DNA of 64,000 bases from Streptomyces sp. CC228A (GTDB lineage: Bacteria; Actinomycetota; Actinomycetes; Streptomycetales; Streptomycetaceae): contig NZ_JAJPUI010000005.1 in assembly GCF_021390935.1 (NCBI RefSeq), positions 186,001-250,000 of the forward strand, read 5' to 3'. Numbering within the stretch: position 1 is the first letter of the stretch; each line of letters opens with the position of its first letter. This document shows, one piece after another, positions 17,362 to 26,604 of the stretch. The position numbers and the translations under genes are program-made. The notes under the pieces were generated by a model that did no database searches, had not been told where the DNA came from, and saw only the letters and a list, made by a program, of their open reading frames with translations.

Positions 17362-18732
17362 ATGGGGGCTTGCGACCTTCCTCTGATGAGTACGGTCTGC
17401 GACACCGTCGGCGGTGTCGTCGGCGCGACCGGCGAAGCCGTCACCGACGGCATCGGCGCCTGGATCGCCAAGTCGATGGGCGAGATGGCCCAGGCCGCAG
17501 CGGATCTGGCGTCGAAGGCCGTCGACCGGACCACGGCCATCGATCTCAACGCCGAGTGGTTCAGGAGCAACTACGAGCTGATCCTGCCTATCGGCCTCAT
17601 CCTCACCGTCGGCACGTTCTGCCTGCAGCTCACCCGCGCCGCCTGGCGCCGGGACGAACGCGCCCTCGCGCAGGCGGTGTACGGAACAGTGGCCGGCGTC
17701 CTGTTCGCGTTTGCCGCCATCGCCTGCACCACCGTCGCGATCACTGTGGTCGACGCGCTCAGCGCCGGCCTGTTCAAGGCGGCCAACAGCTCCGTGGACG
17801 ATGCGGTGCGCCGCATCATCAAGGTCAACGAGTTGGGGGCGATGTACGGCCTGGGCTGGGGCGTCCCAGCCATCGTCGCACTCGGCTGCGCGGTGGGCGC
17901 CTTCCTCTACTGGGCGGTGATGGTCGCCCGCAAGGTCGGCATCCTGGTCCTGGTCACCCTGGCCGTGTTCGCCGGGGCCGGCGGCGGCTGGGAGGTCGCG
18001 CGGCGCTGGCGGCGCGGCTGGATCGAGGCGACCAGCACCCTGATCGTCTCCAAGCTCCTGATGACCATCGTGTTCCTGCTGGGTGTCTCCGCCATGGGCA
18101 AGACCGACGCGAGCGACGGGCTGAGCGCCCTGTCGGATGCGATCGCGGGCATCGTCGTGATGGTCCTGGTGCTGCTCTGCCCCTACGCCACGTACAAGTT
18201 CGTGCACTGGGCGGCCGACGGCGGCGGCCACGACGATCTGCACCGCACCGGTGTCGCCGGCATGGCGGTCGCCGCGGGTGCGGCGAAGACCGCGGGGCAG
18301 CTCGCGGTTCAGGCCGGCACGGGAATGCGGGCTCCGCAGGGGCCGGCGAAGGTGCCGGGCCAGGGCTCCGGTGGCGTCGCCTCTGGGATCGACCCGACGG
18401 GCGGATCCGGTGGTGAGGCCAAGCCGAAGCAGACCCACTTCCGCTTCGGTGAGGATCCGAGTGCGACCGGCGACAAGGGCCGTGCGCTGATCCGCCGTCC
18501 TCCCACGGACGGTGACCGCGGAGTCCCGCTCATCCAGCGCCCCGGTGGGGGCCAGGCAGCTGACTCGGCGCCAGCGGTCTCCGGGCCGACGCCACAGGGC
18601 GCCTCGGTCTCGGCACCGCAGGTCACGCACCTGGACCCGCCGGCACCGCGGCGCAGCGGTCCTCCTCCGCAGGGAGGCGCCACCCCGCAGCGGTGGATCT
18701 ATCCCGGGCCAGCGGACCGCTCGGGCTCGTAG
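17362..18732 (+). CDS. Polytopic TrbL/VirB6-like conjugation protein
   Basis: 456 residues. After an N-terminal amphipathic part come about six membrane helices (residues 70-290), including ELILPIGLILTVGTFCL, AGVLFAFAAIACTTVAITV and ILVLVTLAVFAGAGG. A long Pro/Gly-rich cytoplasmic or outer tail follows (300-456). This matches TrbL/VirB6 inner-membrane channel proteins of actinobacterial type IV systems. ATG 17362 follows a strong site AAGGAGGT. A hairpin with a T-rich tail lies just downstream, so expression of later genes may be attenuated. Confidence 0.82.
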   Translation: MGACDLPLMSTVCDTVGGVVGATGEAVTDGIGAWIAKSMGEMAQAAADLASKAVDRTTAIDLNAEWFRSNYELILPIGLILTVGTFCLQLTRAAWRRDERALAQAVYGTVAGVLFAFAAIACTTVAITVVDALSAGLFKAANSSVDDAVRRIIKVNELGAMYGLGWGVPAIVALGCAVGAFLYWAVMVARKVGILVLVTLAVFAGAGGGWEVARRWRRGWIEATSTLIVSKLLMTIVFLLGVSAMGKTDASDGLSALSDAIAGIVVMVLVLLCPYATYKFVHWAADGGGHDDLHRTGVAGMAVAAGAAKTAGQLAVQAGTGMRAPQGPAKVPGQGSGGVASGIDPTGGSGGEAKPKQTHFRFGEDPSATGDKGRALIRRPPTDGDRGVPLIQRPGGGQAADSAPAVSGPTPQGASVSAPQVTHLDPPAPRRSGPPPQGGATPQRWIYPGPADRSGS

Positions 18733-18741
18733 CCCGGAGCT

Positions 18742-18790
18742 GACGGGGTGGGCCGAGGCCCGCCCGGCCCGCCCCGTCTTCCTCTTCTTC
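18742..18790 (+). terminator. Attenuator-like hairpin with T-rich tail inside the transfer operon
   Basis: Stem 18742-18754 with 18766-18778 (13 bp, one G-T pair) followed by TTCCTCTTCTTCTTTCTCC. It lies between the TrbL-like and SCO6880-like genes. It should stop part of the transcripts and lower expression of downstream genes. Confidence 0.6.
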
Positions 18791-18821
18791 TTTCTCCTCA
18801 TGTTCCAAGGACGGCTTCGCC

Positions 18822-20291
18822 ATGCTCTCTGATGCTTCTCACCCTGACGGTCCGGCTACCGTCAAGTTCCCTCACCGCTCGCGCCGTGGCGTGCTGCTCG
18901 GCCTGTCGGCCCCTCAGCTGATCGTCGTCGCGGTCTGCGGTCTGCTCCTGCTCGGGGTGCTGCTCACCTCCGGTGTGACCGGGGCGCTCAAGCTCGTACC
19001 GCTGTGGGCCGTCGTCCTCGCGGCGGTCTTCATCCGCCACCGCGGACGGGCGCTAGCCGACTGGGCGCCGATCGCGATCCGATACGCGCTGCGCCGCTTC
19101 CGGGGGCAGCTGGTCTGGCTCGCCCGGCCCTCCACCCGGCCACGGCGAGAGGGTCTGCTCCACCTGCCCGGCACCGCCGCGTCCCTGCGGGTGGTGTCCT
19201 CATCGGACGGCCGCCTCGGCGCGGTGCACGATCCGCACCACGGCACCCTCACGGCCGTGGTGAAGGTCTCCTCCCGCGCCTTCGCCCTGCTCGACCCGGC
19301 CGCGCAGGCGGGCAACGTCTCCGGCTGGGGCCGCACGCTGGCCGCGCTCTCGCGCAGCGGGCACATCGCCCGCGTCCAGGTGCTGGAGCGCACGGTCCCC
19401 GACTCCGGCGATGCGCTCAACCGCTACTGGCAGGAGCACGGCAACGCCCAGACCCCGCTCGCCGGTCCGATCTACGGCGACCTGCTGGCCGCCGCAGGCC
19501 CCGCCGCCGCCCCGCACGAGGCGTACGTCGCCCTCGCCCTCGACCTCAAGGCCGCCCGCCGCCTGATCAACCAGGCCGGCGGCGGACTCACCGGAGCCTT
19601 CGCCGTACTGGCCCAGCTCGCCTCCACCTTCGACCAGTCCGCCCGTACCTCCGGGCTCACACCGAATGGCTGGCTGCCCGCGCGCGAGATCGCCGCCGTG
19701 ATCCGTACCGCGTACGACCCCAAGGCGTCGGCTGGCCTCGACCGGTGGTCCGACTCGGGCCGTCCGCAGGCCGACCCCGCTGCCGCCGGACCGGTCGTCC
19801 TCGTCGAGAAGGCCGACCGTATCCAGACCGACTCGGCCCACCACGCCACATTCTGGATCGAGAACTGGCCGCGCATCGAGACCAGCCCCGGCTTCCTCCA
19901 CCAGCTCCTGTTCACCACCGGCGTGCGCCGCACCCTCTCGCTGACCTACGAGCCCAAGGGGCTGGACGCCGCCCTGAAGGACGTACAGCGCAAGAAGGCC
20001 ACCGTGATCGCGGACGCCGCCGAGCGGGCCCGCAAGGGCCAGGTCGACTCCGAGGAGGACTCGGTCGAGTACGCCGACATCAAGCAGCGCGAGCGCCAGC
20101 TCATCGCCGGACACGCCGACGTCGCCCTCACCGGCCTGCTCACCGTGAGCGCGGACACCCGCGAGGAGCTCAACGCCGCCTGCGCCGCCGTCGAGACCGC
20201 GGCCGTCGCCGCCCTCATCGACCTGCGCCTGCTGACCTGGCAGCAGGCCGAAGCCTTCACCAACGCCGCTCTGCCGCTCGCTCGCCCGTAG
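18822..20291 (+). CDS. SCO6880-like type IV secretion protein
   Basis: 489 residues. Two membrane helices near the N-terminus (about 27-67: LSAPQLIVVAVCGLLLLGVL, then VPLWAVVLAAVFI) precede a large cytoplasmic domain. The family (SCO6880) lies beside VirB4-like ATPases in streptomycete elements; the layout resembles PrgI/VirB3-type proteins fused to the N-terminal domain of VirB4. The C-terminal part alternates charged helices (KDVQRKKATVIADAAERARK). No Walker motif. It probably bridges channel and ATPase. ATG 18822 chosen; a weak site AAGGA precedes it. Confidence 0.82.
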   Translation: MLSDASHPDGPATVKFPHRSRRGVLLGLSAPQLIVVAVCGLLLLGVLLTSGVTGALKLVPLWAVVLAAVFIRHRGRALADWAPIAIRYALRRFRGQLVWLARPSTRPRREGLLHLPGTAASLRVVSSSDGRLGAVHDPHHGTLTAVVKVSSRAFALLDPAAQAGNVSGWGRTLAALSRSGHIARVQVLERTVPDSGDALNRYWQEHGNAQTPLAGPIYGDLLAAAGPAAAPHEAYVALALDLKAARRLINQAGGGLTGAFAVLAQLASTFDQSARTSGLTPNGWLPAREIAAVIRTAYDPKASAGLDRWSDSGRPQADPAAAGPVVLVEKADRIQTDSAHHATFWIENWPRIETSPGFLHQLLFTTGVRRTLSLTYEPKGLDAALKDVQRKKATVIADAAERARKGQVDSEEDSVEYADIKQRERQLIAGHADVALTGLLTVSADTREELNAACAAVETAAVAALIDLRLLTWQQAEAFTNAALPLARP

Positions 20292-20334
20292 CGCGGCCCA
20301 GCACCACCGACCGCGCTCTACCGAAGGGCACCCC

Positions 20335-20790
20335 ATGCCGACCGAGCCCCTGCCCGAACTGGCTTCGGACTTCGTCCCGTTCGCCACCGCCGCGCTCGAC
20401 TTCCACCGGGCCATCAACATGCCCGTCGCCCCGGTCGCCGCCAGCCGCACCGAACTGGACTCCCTGCACGCCCACCTGGTCGCCCTGTACGGGCTGCTGG
20501 ATGCGCACACCGCGCGGACCGCCCCGGTGGCCGGCGTCGAGGGCGATCACCTGAGGGCCTGCCGTGTCCGGCTGTGGCAGGCAGCCGAGCACCTCCACGC
20601 CGCCTATCACGCGGCCCCGCAGCGAGTCACCGGCCGCCTCCCCACGCGGGAGGCGTGCCGGGCCCGCCTTCCCGAGGGCGCACCCGACCTCACTGTGTGC
20701 CAGCGCCACCTGGCCACCGCCGCCCGCGTCCGCCGCGACCACACCCCGGCCGACCTGCGCGACCCCTTCACCGGCCTGATCCGCCACTGA
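20335..20790 (+). CDS. Small helical protein of the transfer operon (DUF6238-like)
   Basis: 151 residues, soluble and mostly helical, with a His-rich middle (EHLHAAYHAA). I recall the family as DUF6238, always beside SCO6880 and VirB4-like genes; function unknown. It sits between those two genes here, 44 bases after one and 20 before the other, so it may be a cytoplasmic adaptor of the ATPase. ATG 20335 after CGAAGGG. Confidence 0.68.
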   Translation: MPTEPLPELASDFVPFATAALDFHRAINMPVAPVAASRTELDSLHAHLVALYGLLDAHTARTAPVAGVEGDHLRACRVRLWQAAEHLHAAYHAAPQRVTGRLPTREACRARLPEGAPDLTVCQRHLATAARVRRDHTPADLRDPFTGLIRH

Positions 20791-20809
20791 CCACCGGAGC
20801 ACCACCGCC

Positions 20810-22315
20810 ATGCCCACCCGAACCACCCGCGCCAGCGCCAGTCCGCTGTTCGTCCCCCGCAAGACCGACCGCCGCACGGCCCGCGCCGCCCGCGACCAGT
20901 TCGCCGCTGCCCGCGACAAGGCCCGCCACGCCGCCCGGCCCGAGACCCGCCGCACCACGACCGGCATCGATCCCGAGCTGCGCGCCACCTACCCGGTCGT
21001 CGGCCGCCCCGGTCCCGCCTCCGCCCGCGGCGGCCGTCTCAAGCTCCCCGCCCACCGGATGACCACCGCAACCGCGTCCGGCGCCTACCCCTTCCTCGCC
21101 GAGGGCGGCCTGGGCGCCCAGGGCATCTACGTGGGCCGCGACGTGCACGCGGAGGCCGCCTTCACCTACGACCCGTTCGCGCTGTACGGGCGGCTCGACG
21201 GCTTCACGAACCCGAACATCCTGCTCGCCGGGATCATCGGCATGGGCAAGTCCGCCCTGGCCAAATCCCTCGCCGTACGCGCCGTGGCCTTCGGCTACCG
21301 CATCTACGTGCCCTGCGACCCCAAGGGCGAGTGGACCGTTGTCGCCCAGGCGCTGGGCGGGCAGACCATCGCCCTGGGTCCCGGCCTTCCCGGCCGGCTG
21401 AATCCGCTGGACGCCCCTGCCAGGCCGTACGGCGTCAGCGAGGACGACTGGGCGGGCGAGGTCCGCAAGCGGCGCCTGCTTCTCCTCGGCTCGCTCGCGA
21501 AGACGGTCCTGCGGCGCGACCTGCACCCGATGGAGCACACCGCCCTGGACGTGGCACTCGACCAGGCAGTCGCGCACGCCGGGGCCGTCGGCACCACCCC
21601 GCTGCTCGGCGATGTCGCGTACGTGCTTGGCGCACCCGAGCGGCTCGACGCCGCGCTCGGTGACCTGTCCGGACGCCTGGGACGGGCGGCCGAGGACCTG
21701 GCCCACGCACTGCGGCGCCTGGTGCATGGCGACCTGGCCGGCATGTTCGACGCGCCGAGCACCGTGGCCTTCGACCCGGCCGCGCCGATGCTGTCGATCG
21801 ACCTGTCCCGCCTCGGAGGCACCGGCGACGACACCGCACTCGTCCTCGCGATGACCTGTGCCTCCGCGTGGATGGAGTCCGCGCTGGCCGACCCCACCGG
21901 TGGACGGCGCTGGGTGATCTACGACGAGGCATGGCGCGTGATGCGGCACGTCGCCTTGCTGGAGCGCATGCAGAGCCAGTGGAAGCTCAGCCGGGGTCTC
22001 GGCATCGCCAACATGATGGTCATCCACCGCCTCAGCGACCTGCTCACCGCGGGCGACGCCGGCTCCCGGGGCCGCGCGCTCGCCGAGGGCCTGCTCACCG
22101 ACTGCTCCACCCGCATCATCTACCGCCAGGAAGCCGACCAACTCGGCTCCGCCGCCGCCCTGCTGGGCCTCACCGGCGTCGAGACCCAGGCCGTCTCCGC
22201 CCTCACCAAGGGGCGCGGCCTGTGGAAGGTCGCGGGCCGGTCGTTCATTACTCAGCATCTGCTCCACCCGCACGAGCGCGAGCTGTTCGACACGGACGCC
22301 CGGATGCATACCTGA
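20810..22315 (+). CDS. VirB4/TraC-like conjugation ATPase
   Basis: 501 residues. Walker A GIIGMGKSALAK lies near residues 143-154 and Walker B RWVIYDEAW near 364-372; between them are VirB4-type segments (PCDPKGEW, PLDAPARP). This is the motor domain of a VirB4-like protein; the N-terminal domain may be supplied by the SCO6880-like protein two genes upstream. It should energise channel assembly or substrate transfer at the membrane. ATG 20810. The C-terminus (LLHPHERELFDTDARM) is typical of family members. A hairpin follows the stop. Confidence 0.9.
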   Translation: MPTRTTRASASPLFVPRKTDRRTARAARDQFAAARDKARHAARPETRRTTTGIDPELRATYPVVGRPGPASARGGRLKLPAHRMTTATASGAYPFLAEGGLGAQGIYVGRDVHAEAAFTYDPFALYGRLDGFTNPNILLAGIIGMGKSALAKSLAVRAVAFGYRIYVPCDPKGEWTVVAQALGGQTIALGPGLPGRLNPLDAPARPYGVSEDDWAGEVRKRRLLLLGSLAKTVLRRDLHPMEHTALDVALDQAVAHAGAVGTTPLLGDVAYVLGAPERLDAALGDLSGRLGRAAEDLAHALRRLVHGDLAGMFDAPSTVAFDPAAPMLSIDLSRLGGTGDDTALVLAMTCASAWMESALADPTGGRRWVIYDEAWRVMRHVALLERMQSQWKLSRGLGIANMMVIHRLSDLLTAGDAGSRGRALAEGLLTDCSTRIIYRQEADQLGSAAALLGLTGVETQAVSALTKGRGLWKVAGRSFITQHLLHPHERELFDTDARMHT

Positions 22316-22339
22316 GCCGTCCGCTCCCGTCCACGCCCC

Positions 22340-22372
22340 GGGGGAGCCGGCCCGCGCCGCCCCGGCTCCCCC
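22340..22372 (+). terminator. Hairpin after the VirB4-like gene
   Basis: Perfect 11-bp stem GGGGGAGCCGG (22340-22350) with 22362-22372 and an 11-base loop, no T-tract. The next gene starts 47 bases later in the same direction, so it may be an attenuator or an mRNA-stabilising stem and not a full stop. Confidence 0.5.
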
Positions 22373-22418
22373 ACGCCCGTCGTCACATCACGCCCCCCAC
22401 ACAGGAAGTCGCCCCGCC

Positions 22419-22610
22419 ATGCACCTGAAGCGCACGATCCGTCGCGGCCTGCGCCGCCTCGTCCGGCTCTACGCCGACGCCGCCCGCGCCCACACCGCAC
22501 ACGGCCATGCCTCCGTAATCCCCAGCCCGTGCGATCCCGTGGACGCGACGCGGCAAGGGACCGACCGGCGCCCTGACGCGCACGACGAGGGCGAGACCCG
22601 TCATGGCTGA
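22419..22610 (+). CDS. Small basic protein, unrecognised
   Basis: 63 residues, strongly basic N-terminus (MHLKRTIRRGLRRLVRLYADAARAH) that could be an amphipathic helix, then a polar tail. ATG 22419 follows GGAAG. Its stop overlaps the next ATG (22603) by 8 bases, which supports translation. Function unknown. Confidence 0.5.
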   Translation: MHLKRTIRRGLRRLVRLYADAARAHTAHGHASVIPSPCDPVDATRQGTDRRPDAHDEGETRHG

Positions 22611-23967
22611 GCTGGCATGGATCACGCTGGGCAAGCACCCGCAGCTCGGCCTCACCGCCGCCACCATCCGCGACGACTTCGGCTCCGCCAACCGGATGCT
22701 GCTCGATGCCGGATTCTCCACCGGGCATCCCGACTTCGCCTATGTCCTCGGCGACAGCCGTCCGGACGAGGTCCAGGCGACGCTTCAGCAGCTCTACAGC
22801 GCTGTGGCCAGCCACTACGTCGCCATCGACGACGCCTCGCTCGACGGCCGCATGCCCACCAGCCCGGCGCTGCCCCGTAGTTCAGAGCCCGCGCACCCTC
22901 CGACCCCGTCACCGCGCCGACCAGACTCACGGGCCGATCTCGCGGAGTTCGCCGAGGAACTGTCGGGCCGACTCCCCGGCTCCTGGACTGCCGCCGTCCA
23001 CGAACACGCGGCAGAGGAAGGCCAGCTCCCGCTCAGCGAACGGGTATGGGATTACGGCCACGTGAGCTGGGCCCTTTCCGAATTCACCCCACATCGAAGC
23101 CCCGTACTCACCAGTGACTCTGGCATCGAGCTCCTAGTCACCGACCGCCCCCTGCGCAAACACGAGTTCCTGGTCGCCGCGTTCGAACCACGAGGCAGCG
23201 GGTTCGACACGACCACCAGGACACCCAACGGCATCGTCGTGAACACCGACCCGGTACGAGCGGCCTCCCGAGTGACAACCCGCCTGCTGCCCCGGTACCA
23301 GGAGGCCGTCCGCGAGACCCGGCTCAGCCAAGTCGCCAAGTCGGTGGCTGCCGGCCAGCGCGTTCTGGCCGAATGGGACGCGGTCTCGGACAGCCTGTGC
23401 GATGCCGATCACTGGCCGCTCGACGAGCGGTACGGCCTGCGCCAACAGGTACGGGACGCGGAAATGTGGGCGCAGTTCGCTCCCTTCCTCGAGCACGGTC
23501 CCACCCTGGTCGCGCACGCCGAGGAAAAACTTCCTCTCCTTGATCCCGCGGAGCGTGCGGCCGGGCGCTGGGCGTACCGGCTCCACGCCTTGCGCGAGGC
23601 ACTGGCCGGCGGCGCCCGAGTGCAGGCCGAGTTCCAAGTGGTCGCCGAGGCGCTCCTGCCCGACCATCCTCGCTCGAAGGCAGTGTTCGCGGACGCCGTG
23701 GCCATGCGCAACGCCGAGGGCTGGCACTACTCCCTGACCTGGATGGACAACGCCGGCGTCCTCGTCGACATCGCGCGCGCCGACAAGGCACCGCCCACTC
23801 CACCGACCCGACCGCTCCGTGCGCAGCAGGTCCGGTCGAGACGCGCCGAGGCTGCCCTTTCCTGGTCACCACACGCCGCTCGCCAGATCACCGCGGCGAT
23901 CGAGAAGAACGCCGGTCCGCCGGCCATCCGCTTCTTCAACTCCAGCAGGCCGCCGCGCTCCCGCTGA
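22603..23967 (+). CDS. Unknown 454-residue protein with N-terminal paralogue domain
   Basis: Residues 1-80 (ITLGKHPQLGLTAAT ... LLDAGF ... FAYVLGD ... LQQLYSAVASHY) belong to the repeated domain also found in the genes at 24056, 24545, 25867 and 26605. After a Pro-rich linker (about 85-110) comes a larger domain (115-430) with no recognised motif; TrwC, helicase and nuclease motifs are absent. Soluble. It opens a block of five paralogues between the VirB4-like and coupling-protein genes. A shared task in transfer is inferred from position. Confidence 0.72.
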   Translation: MAELAWITLGKHPQLGLTAATIRDDFGSANRMLLDAGFSTGHPDFAYVLGDSRPDEVQATLQQLYSAVASHYVAIDDASLDGRMPTSPALPRSSEPAHPPTPSPRRPDSRADLAEFAEELSGRLPGSWTAAVHEHAAEEGQLPLSERVWDYGHVSWALSEFTPHRSPVLTSDSGIELLVTDRPLRKHEFLVAAFEPRGSGFDTTTRTPNGIVVNTDPVRAASRVTTRLLPRYQEAVRETRLSQVAKSVAAGQRVLAEWDAVSDSLCDADHWPLDERYGLRQQVRDAEMWAQFAPFLEHGPTLVAHAEEKLPLLDPAERAAGRWAYRLHALREALAGGARVQAEFQVVAEALLPDHPRSKAVFADAVAMRNAEGWHYSLTWMDNAGVLVDIARADKAPPTPPTRPLRAQQVRSRRAEAALSWSPHAARQITAAIEKNAGPPAIRFFNSSRPPRSR

Positions 23968-24055
23968 CTAGCGCGAATCCACGGCCACACCAAATCCGCC
24001 TTCCGGCCGCATTCTCGTCCTCCGCACGGCCCCGACCTCTGCGAGGTGCATCTTC

Positions 24056-24517
24056 GTGGCGGAAACACGTCCGCACATCACTGTCGGCCATCACGACCAG
24101 TACGGCGTCGTAGCGGCGACGTCGCACGACAACCACGTCGCCGAGCACATCCTGCGGCTCGTCGGTTTCGAGCGGCTGCCCGGCAGCACTCTGTACGGGC
24201 TGACCGATCCGCAGCGTGACCCAGTACGGCGCGGGGCACAGGCGGTCCAGTCCCTGCGGGCCGCGCGGTACAGGGTCAACGCCGATGTCGCATACGACCT
24301 CCAGCCCTATACCCGGCTCGGCACGGGCCAGGGCCTCCTGGAGCGGCTGGAGAAACCTTCCGCCTCAACGGTGACGCCCTCGGCCCAGCGGCGCAGGTCC
24401 GAGGCCGCCACCGCCATCTCTCCGGCCCGCGCGACCGCGATGCCGGCGCGGCAATCCGGCGTCGCCGTCGAGTACCGCCCTGCCGCCTCCACCCCGCAGC
24501 CGGTCCGCACCCGCTAG
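24056..24517 (+). CDS. Single-domain paralogue of the repeated family
   Basis: 153 residues from GTG 24056. Residues 6-85 (HITVGHHDQYGVVAATS ... ILRLVGFERL ... LYGLTD ... LRAARYRVNADVAY) match the repeated domain in pattern: strand, Gly-Val-x-Ala, helix, hydrophobic-Gly-Phe, Tyr-x-Leu, helix, strand, Asp. A Ser/Ala/Pro-rich tail follows. No membrane segment. Function unknown. Confidence 0.65.
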   Translation: MAETRPHITVGHHDQYGVVAATSHDNHVAEHILRLVGFERLPGSTLYGLTDPQRDPVRRGAQAVQSLRAARYRVNADVAYDLQPYTRLGTGQGLLERLEKPSASTVTPSAQRRRSEAATAISPARATAMPARQSGVAVEYRPAASTPQPVRTR

Positions 24518-24544
24518 ACCGCACCCACCAAAGGAGCCCGCGCG

Positions 24545-25318
24545 ATGACTCTGCAACTCGAACCGGACGTCGCGTTCGGAATGCACCCCGACTACGGGGT
24601 GGCCGCCGCCGTCGCGGACGCCCGACCGTTCCTCGACGAGGTCCTGCGCAAGCACCACTTCCGCTACAGCGAGTACCTCGACGTCTACCTGCTGGCGGAC
24701 AACACTCCCCACAACACGGCGGTACGGACCGTGGCCAGGGCGACCCGCGAATTCCAGGACGTCGGTCTGTCCGTCGCAGCCGATCCCAGGATCATGATCC
24801 CGCCGCCGGTCCCGACTCCGGACGGTGTCCCGGCACGGGCGACACGGCCCGGCCAGTCCCTGACCGCGCTGACCGGCGAACTGCACGAGCTGCGTCGCGC
24901 GGCGGACGTCTCCGAGGTCCTGGGCGAGATCCTCGACGAACACCACGGCGTCGTGCTCGACCTGGAGGAGTTCATCGACACGGCCGCCGCCTGGTGTGAG
25001 CGGCTCGACACTCCGAATGGTCACGAGCTGGGCCTTCATCTGCGCAACATCGCCCATCACGTCGCCTTCCTCGGCGACCAGCTCGTCGGCGCCCAGCTCG
25101 AACTGGCCGTCATGCCCGACGTGACCCCCGAGAACGCCCCGCCCCTGGCCGAGGTGCCGCTGCCCGAGCGGCAGGAGTGGCTCCGGCTCACGCACACCGC
25201 GCGAGCGCGCGCCGCCATGGCGTCGTCCCCCAACCGCCTGGCCAACGCACCGAAGCCGCAGGACGAGCCGGTGCCGCGCCTCCAGGCCACGCCGACCGCC
25301 TCGAGTCGTACGCGCTGA
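24545..25318 (+). CDS. Two-domain paralogue of the repeated family
   Basis: 257 residues from ATG 24545 (site AAAGGAGC). Residues 5-85 are the repeated domain (VAFGMHPDYGVAAAVAD ... VYLLADN ... VGLSVAADPRI). Residues 105-200 form a helical second domain (LTGELHELRRAADVSEVL ... DEHHGVVLDLEEFIDTAA ... LHLRNIAHHVAFLGDQLVGA), also present in the broken gene at 25867. A disordered tail follows. Function unknown; part of the block before the coupling protein. Confidence 0.7.
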   Translation: MTLQLEPDVAFGMHPDYGVAAAVADARPFLDEVLRKHHFRYSEYLDVYLLADNTPHNTAVRTVARATREFQDVGLSVAADPRIMIPPPVPTPDGVPARATRPGQSLTALTGELHELRRAADVSEVLGEILDEHHGVVLDLEEFIDTAAAWCERLDTPNGHELGLHLRNIAHHVAFLGDQLVGAQLELAVMPDVTPENAPPLAEVPLPERQEWLRLTHTARARAAMASSPNRLANAPKPQDEPVPRLQATPTASSRTR

Positions 25319-25352
25319 TCCTCCCTTTCTCGACGTTCAAGGAGTACGGCTC

Positions 25353-25850
25353 ATGGCCGTGAAGAAGTTCTGGACCATCGACCACGCCTGCGGTCACACC
25401 GCCGAGGCCGATCTGTCCGACCGTCCGGCCGACCGGCGTGCCGGATACGCCCGCTGGCTCGCCGGCCGGGCCTGCGCCGACTGCTGGCGGGCCTCTCGCG
25501 CGGAGGACCCCGAGGCCACGGCTGAGTGGCTCGCGAAGCAGCGGGTGATCGAGCAGGCCGAGGCCGAGGCGTGGTCCGAGCAGTACCGCATGCCCCCGCT
25601 GGACGGCACCGACCGCGCGGTCGCCTGGGCGACCCGCTGTCGCCACCAGCTGGTCTCCTCCGCGTACACCGCGCTCGTCGTCGAAGGAACCACGAGCGAG
25701 GCGGAGTGGGAGGCCATCGAGGACGCCGTACGGCTGCTGACCCGCGCCGGCTGGTGGCTCGACCAGCGCGATGCCGACCCCGCGGACTTGCCCGAGCTGC
25801 TGGAAGCCGCCTCCACGAACGACCGGCTGACCGAGAACCCCCACTTCTGA
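25353..25850 (+). CDS. Small protein with a putative zinc-binding site
   Basis: 165 residues from ATG 25353 (strong site AAGGAG). It starts with IDHACGHTAEADL and continues with RACADCWRA, giving C-x-H plus C-x2-C, a plausible zinc knuckle. The rest is helical and rich in Trp and Glu. It lies among the five-paralogue block but does not share the repeated domain. Function unknown. Confidence 0.68.
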   Translation: MAVKKFWTIDHACGHTAEADLSDRPADRRAGYARWLAGRACADCWRASRAEDPEATAEWLAKQRVIEQAEAEAWSEQYRMPPLDGTDRAVAWATRCRHQLVSSAYTALVVEGTTSEAEWEAIEDAVRLLTRAGWWLDQRDADPADLPELLEAASTNDRLTENPHF

Positions 25851-25866
25851 ACGGACCACCCCCACG

Positions 25867-26575
25867 ATGCCCACCCCGCCCGACGTCGTCATCACACGCC
25901 ATCCGACCGGCAATGTCACCGCCGAAGGCGGAGACGAACTCGCCACCACACTCCTCAAGCGCGCGGGCTTCGTCATCGAGACGACAACCCCGGTCCTTCT
26001 GGTACCGCCTGCCCTGGGACATGGGCGAAGCCCGCGAGAACCAGATGGCCAGCCACGCGGCCCGCATGCTCACCGCCGTCGGCTACCGCGTCGACCTCGG
26101 CCCCGATCTGCACGTGGGCCCCCTCACCACGCCCTCCGACCCCCAGGGCAAACACGTCCACGGCCACCAGGTCCTGCGGCTGACCGACGAACTCAACGGC
26201 GCCGAGACGTACGAGACTGCAGCCGGCCTCACCGAGCACGTCCTGGACCCCCACGATGGTGTGCTCGTCCGCCTCAGCGAGTTCTTCGAAGCCGCCGCCG
26301 AACAGGCCAAGGCATCCGAAACCGAGGCCGGTTGGGATCTGTCCTACGACTTCGCTGAAGCCGCAGCGACGCTCACCGACCTCGGCGAAGACCTGCACGA
26401 CGCCGCCGACCAACTGCGGGCACTCAATCGGCCGGCGAAGCCGAACTGGCAGGCGCGAGTCGCCAACTACTACGCGACCGCCCCGGCCACCCAGCGCGCG
26501 GGAACGTCCGCCATCACGCCCGAGGCACCTGCGGCCACTCCACCGCCCGCGTCCAGGCCGAACCGAACGCGCTGA
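25867..26575 (+). pseudogene. Frameshifted two-domain paralogue
   Basis: ATG 25867 opens MPTPPDVVITRHPTGNVTAE ... LLKRAGFVIE, the first half of the repeated domain. The matching second half (FWYRLPWDMG ... LTAVGYRVDLGPDL) and the helical second domain continue in the next frame to 26575. The switch occurs near 25985-25997, in a run ACAACCCCGG, and needs one extra base. Either the gene is broken by a single C insertion or the sequence has an error; ribosomal frameshifting is less likely. Without the shift the product would be about 236 residues, like the intact gene at 24545. Confidence 0.6.
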
Positions 26576-26604
26576 CCAATCCGCCTCATCAGAAAGGCCG
26601 TTGC

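Noticed and set aside
17197..18801. 534-residue leftward ORF opposite the TrbL-like gene
   Set aside because: The rightward frame has clear membrane helices and an AAGGAGG site; this one has none.
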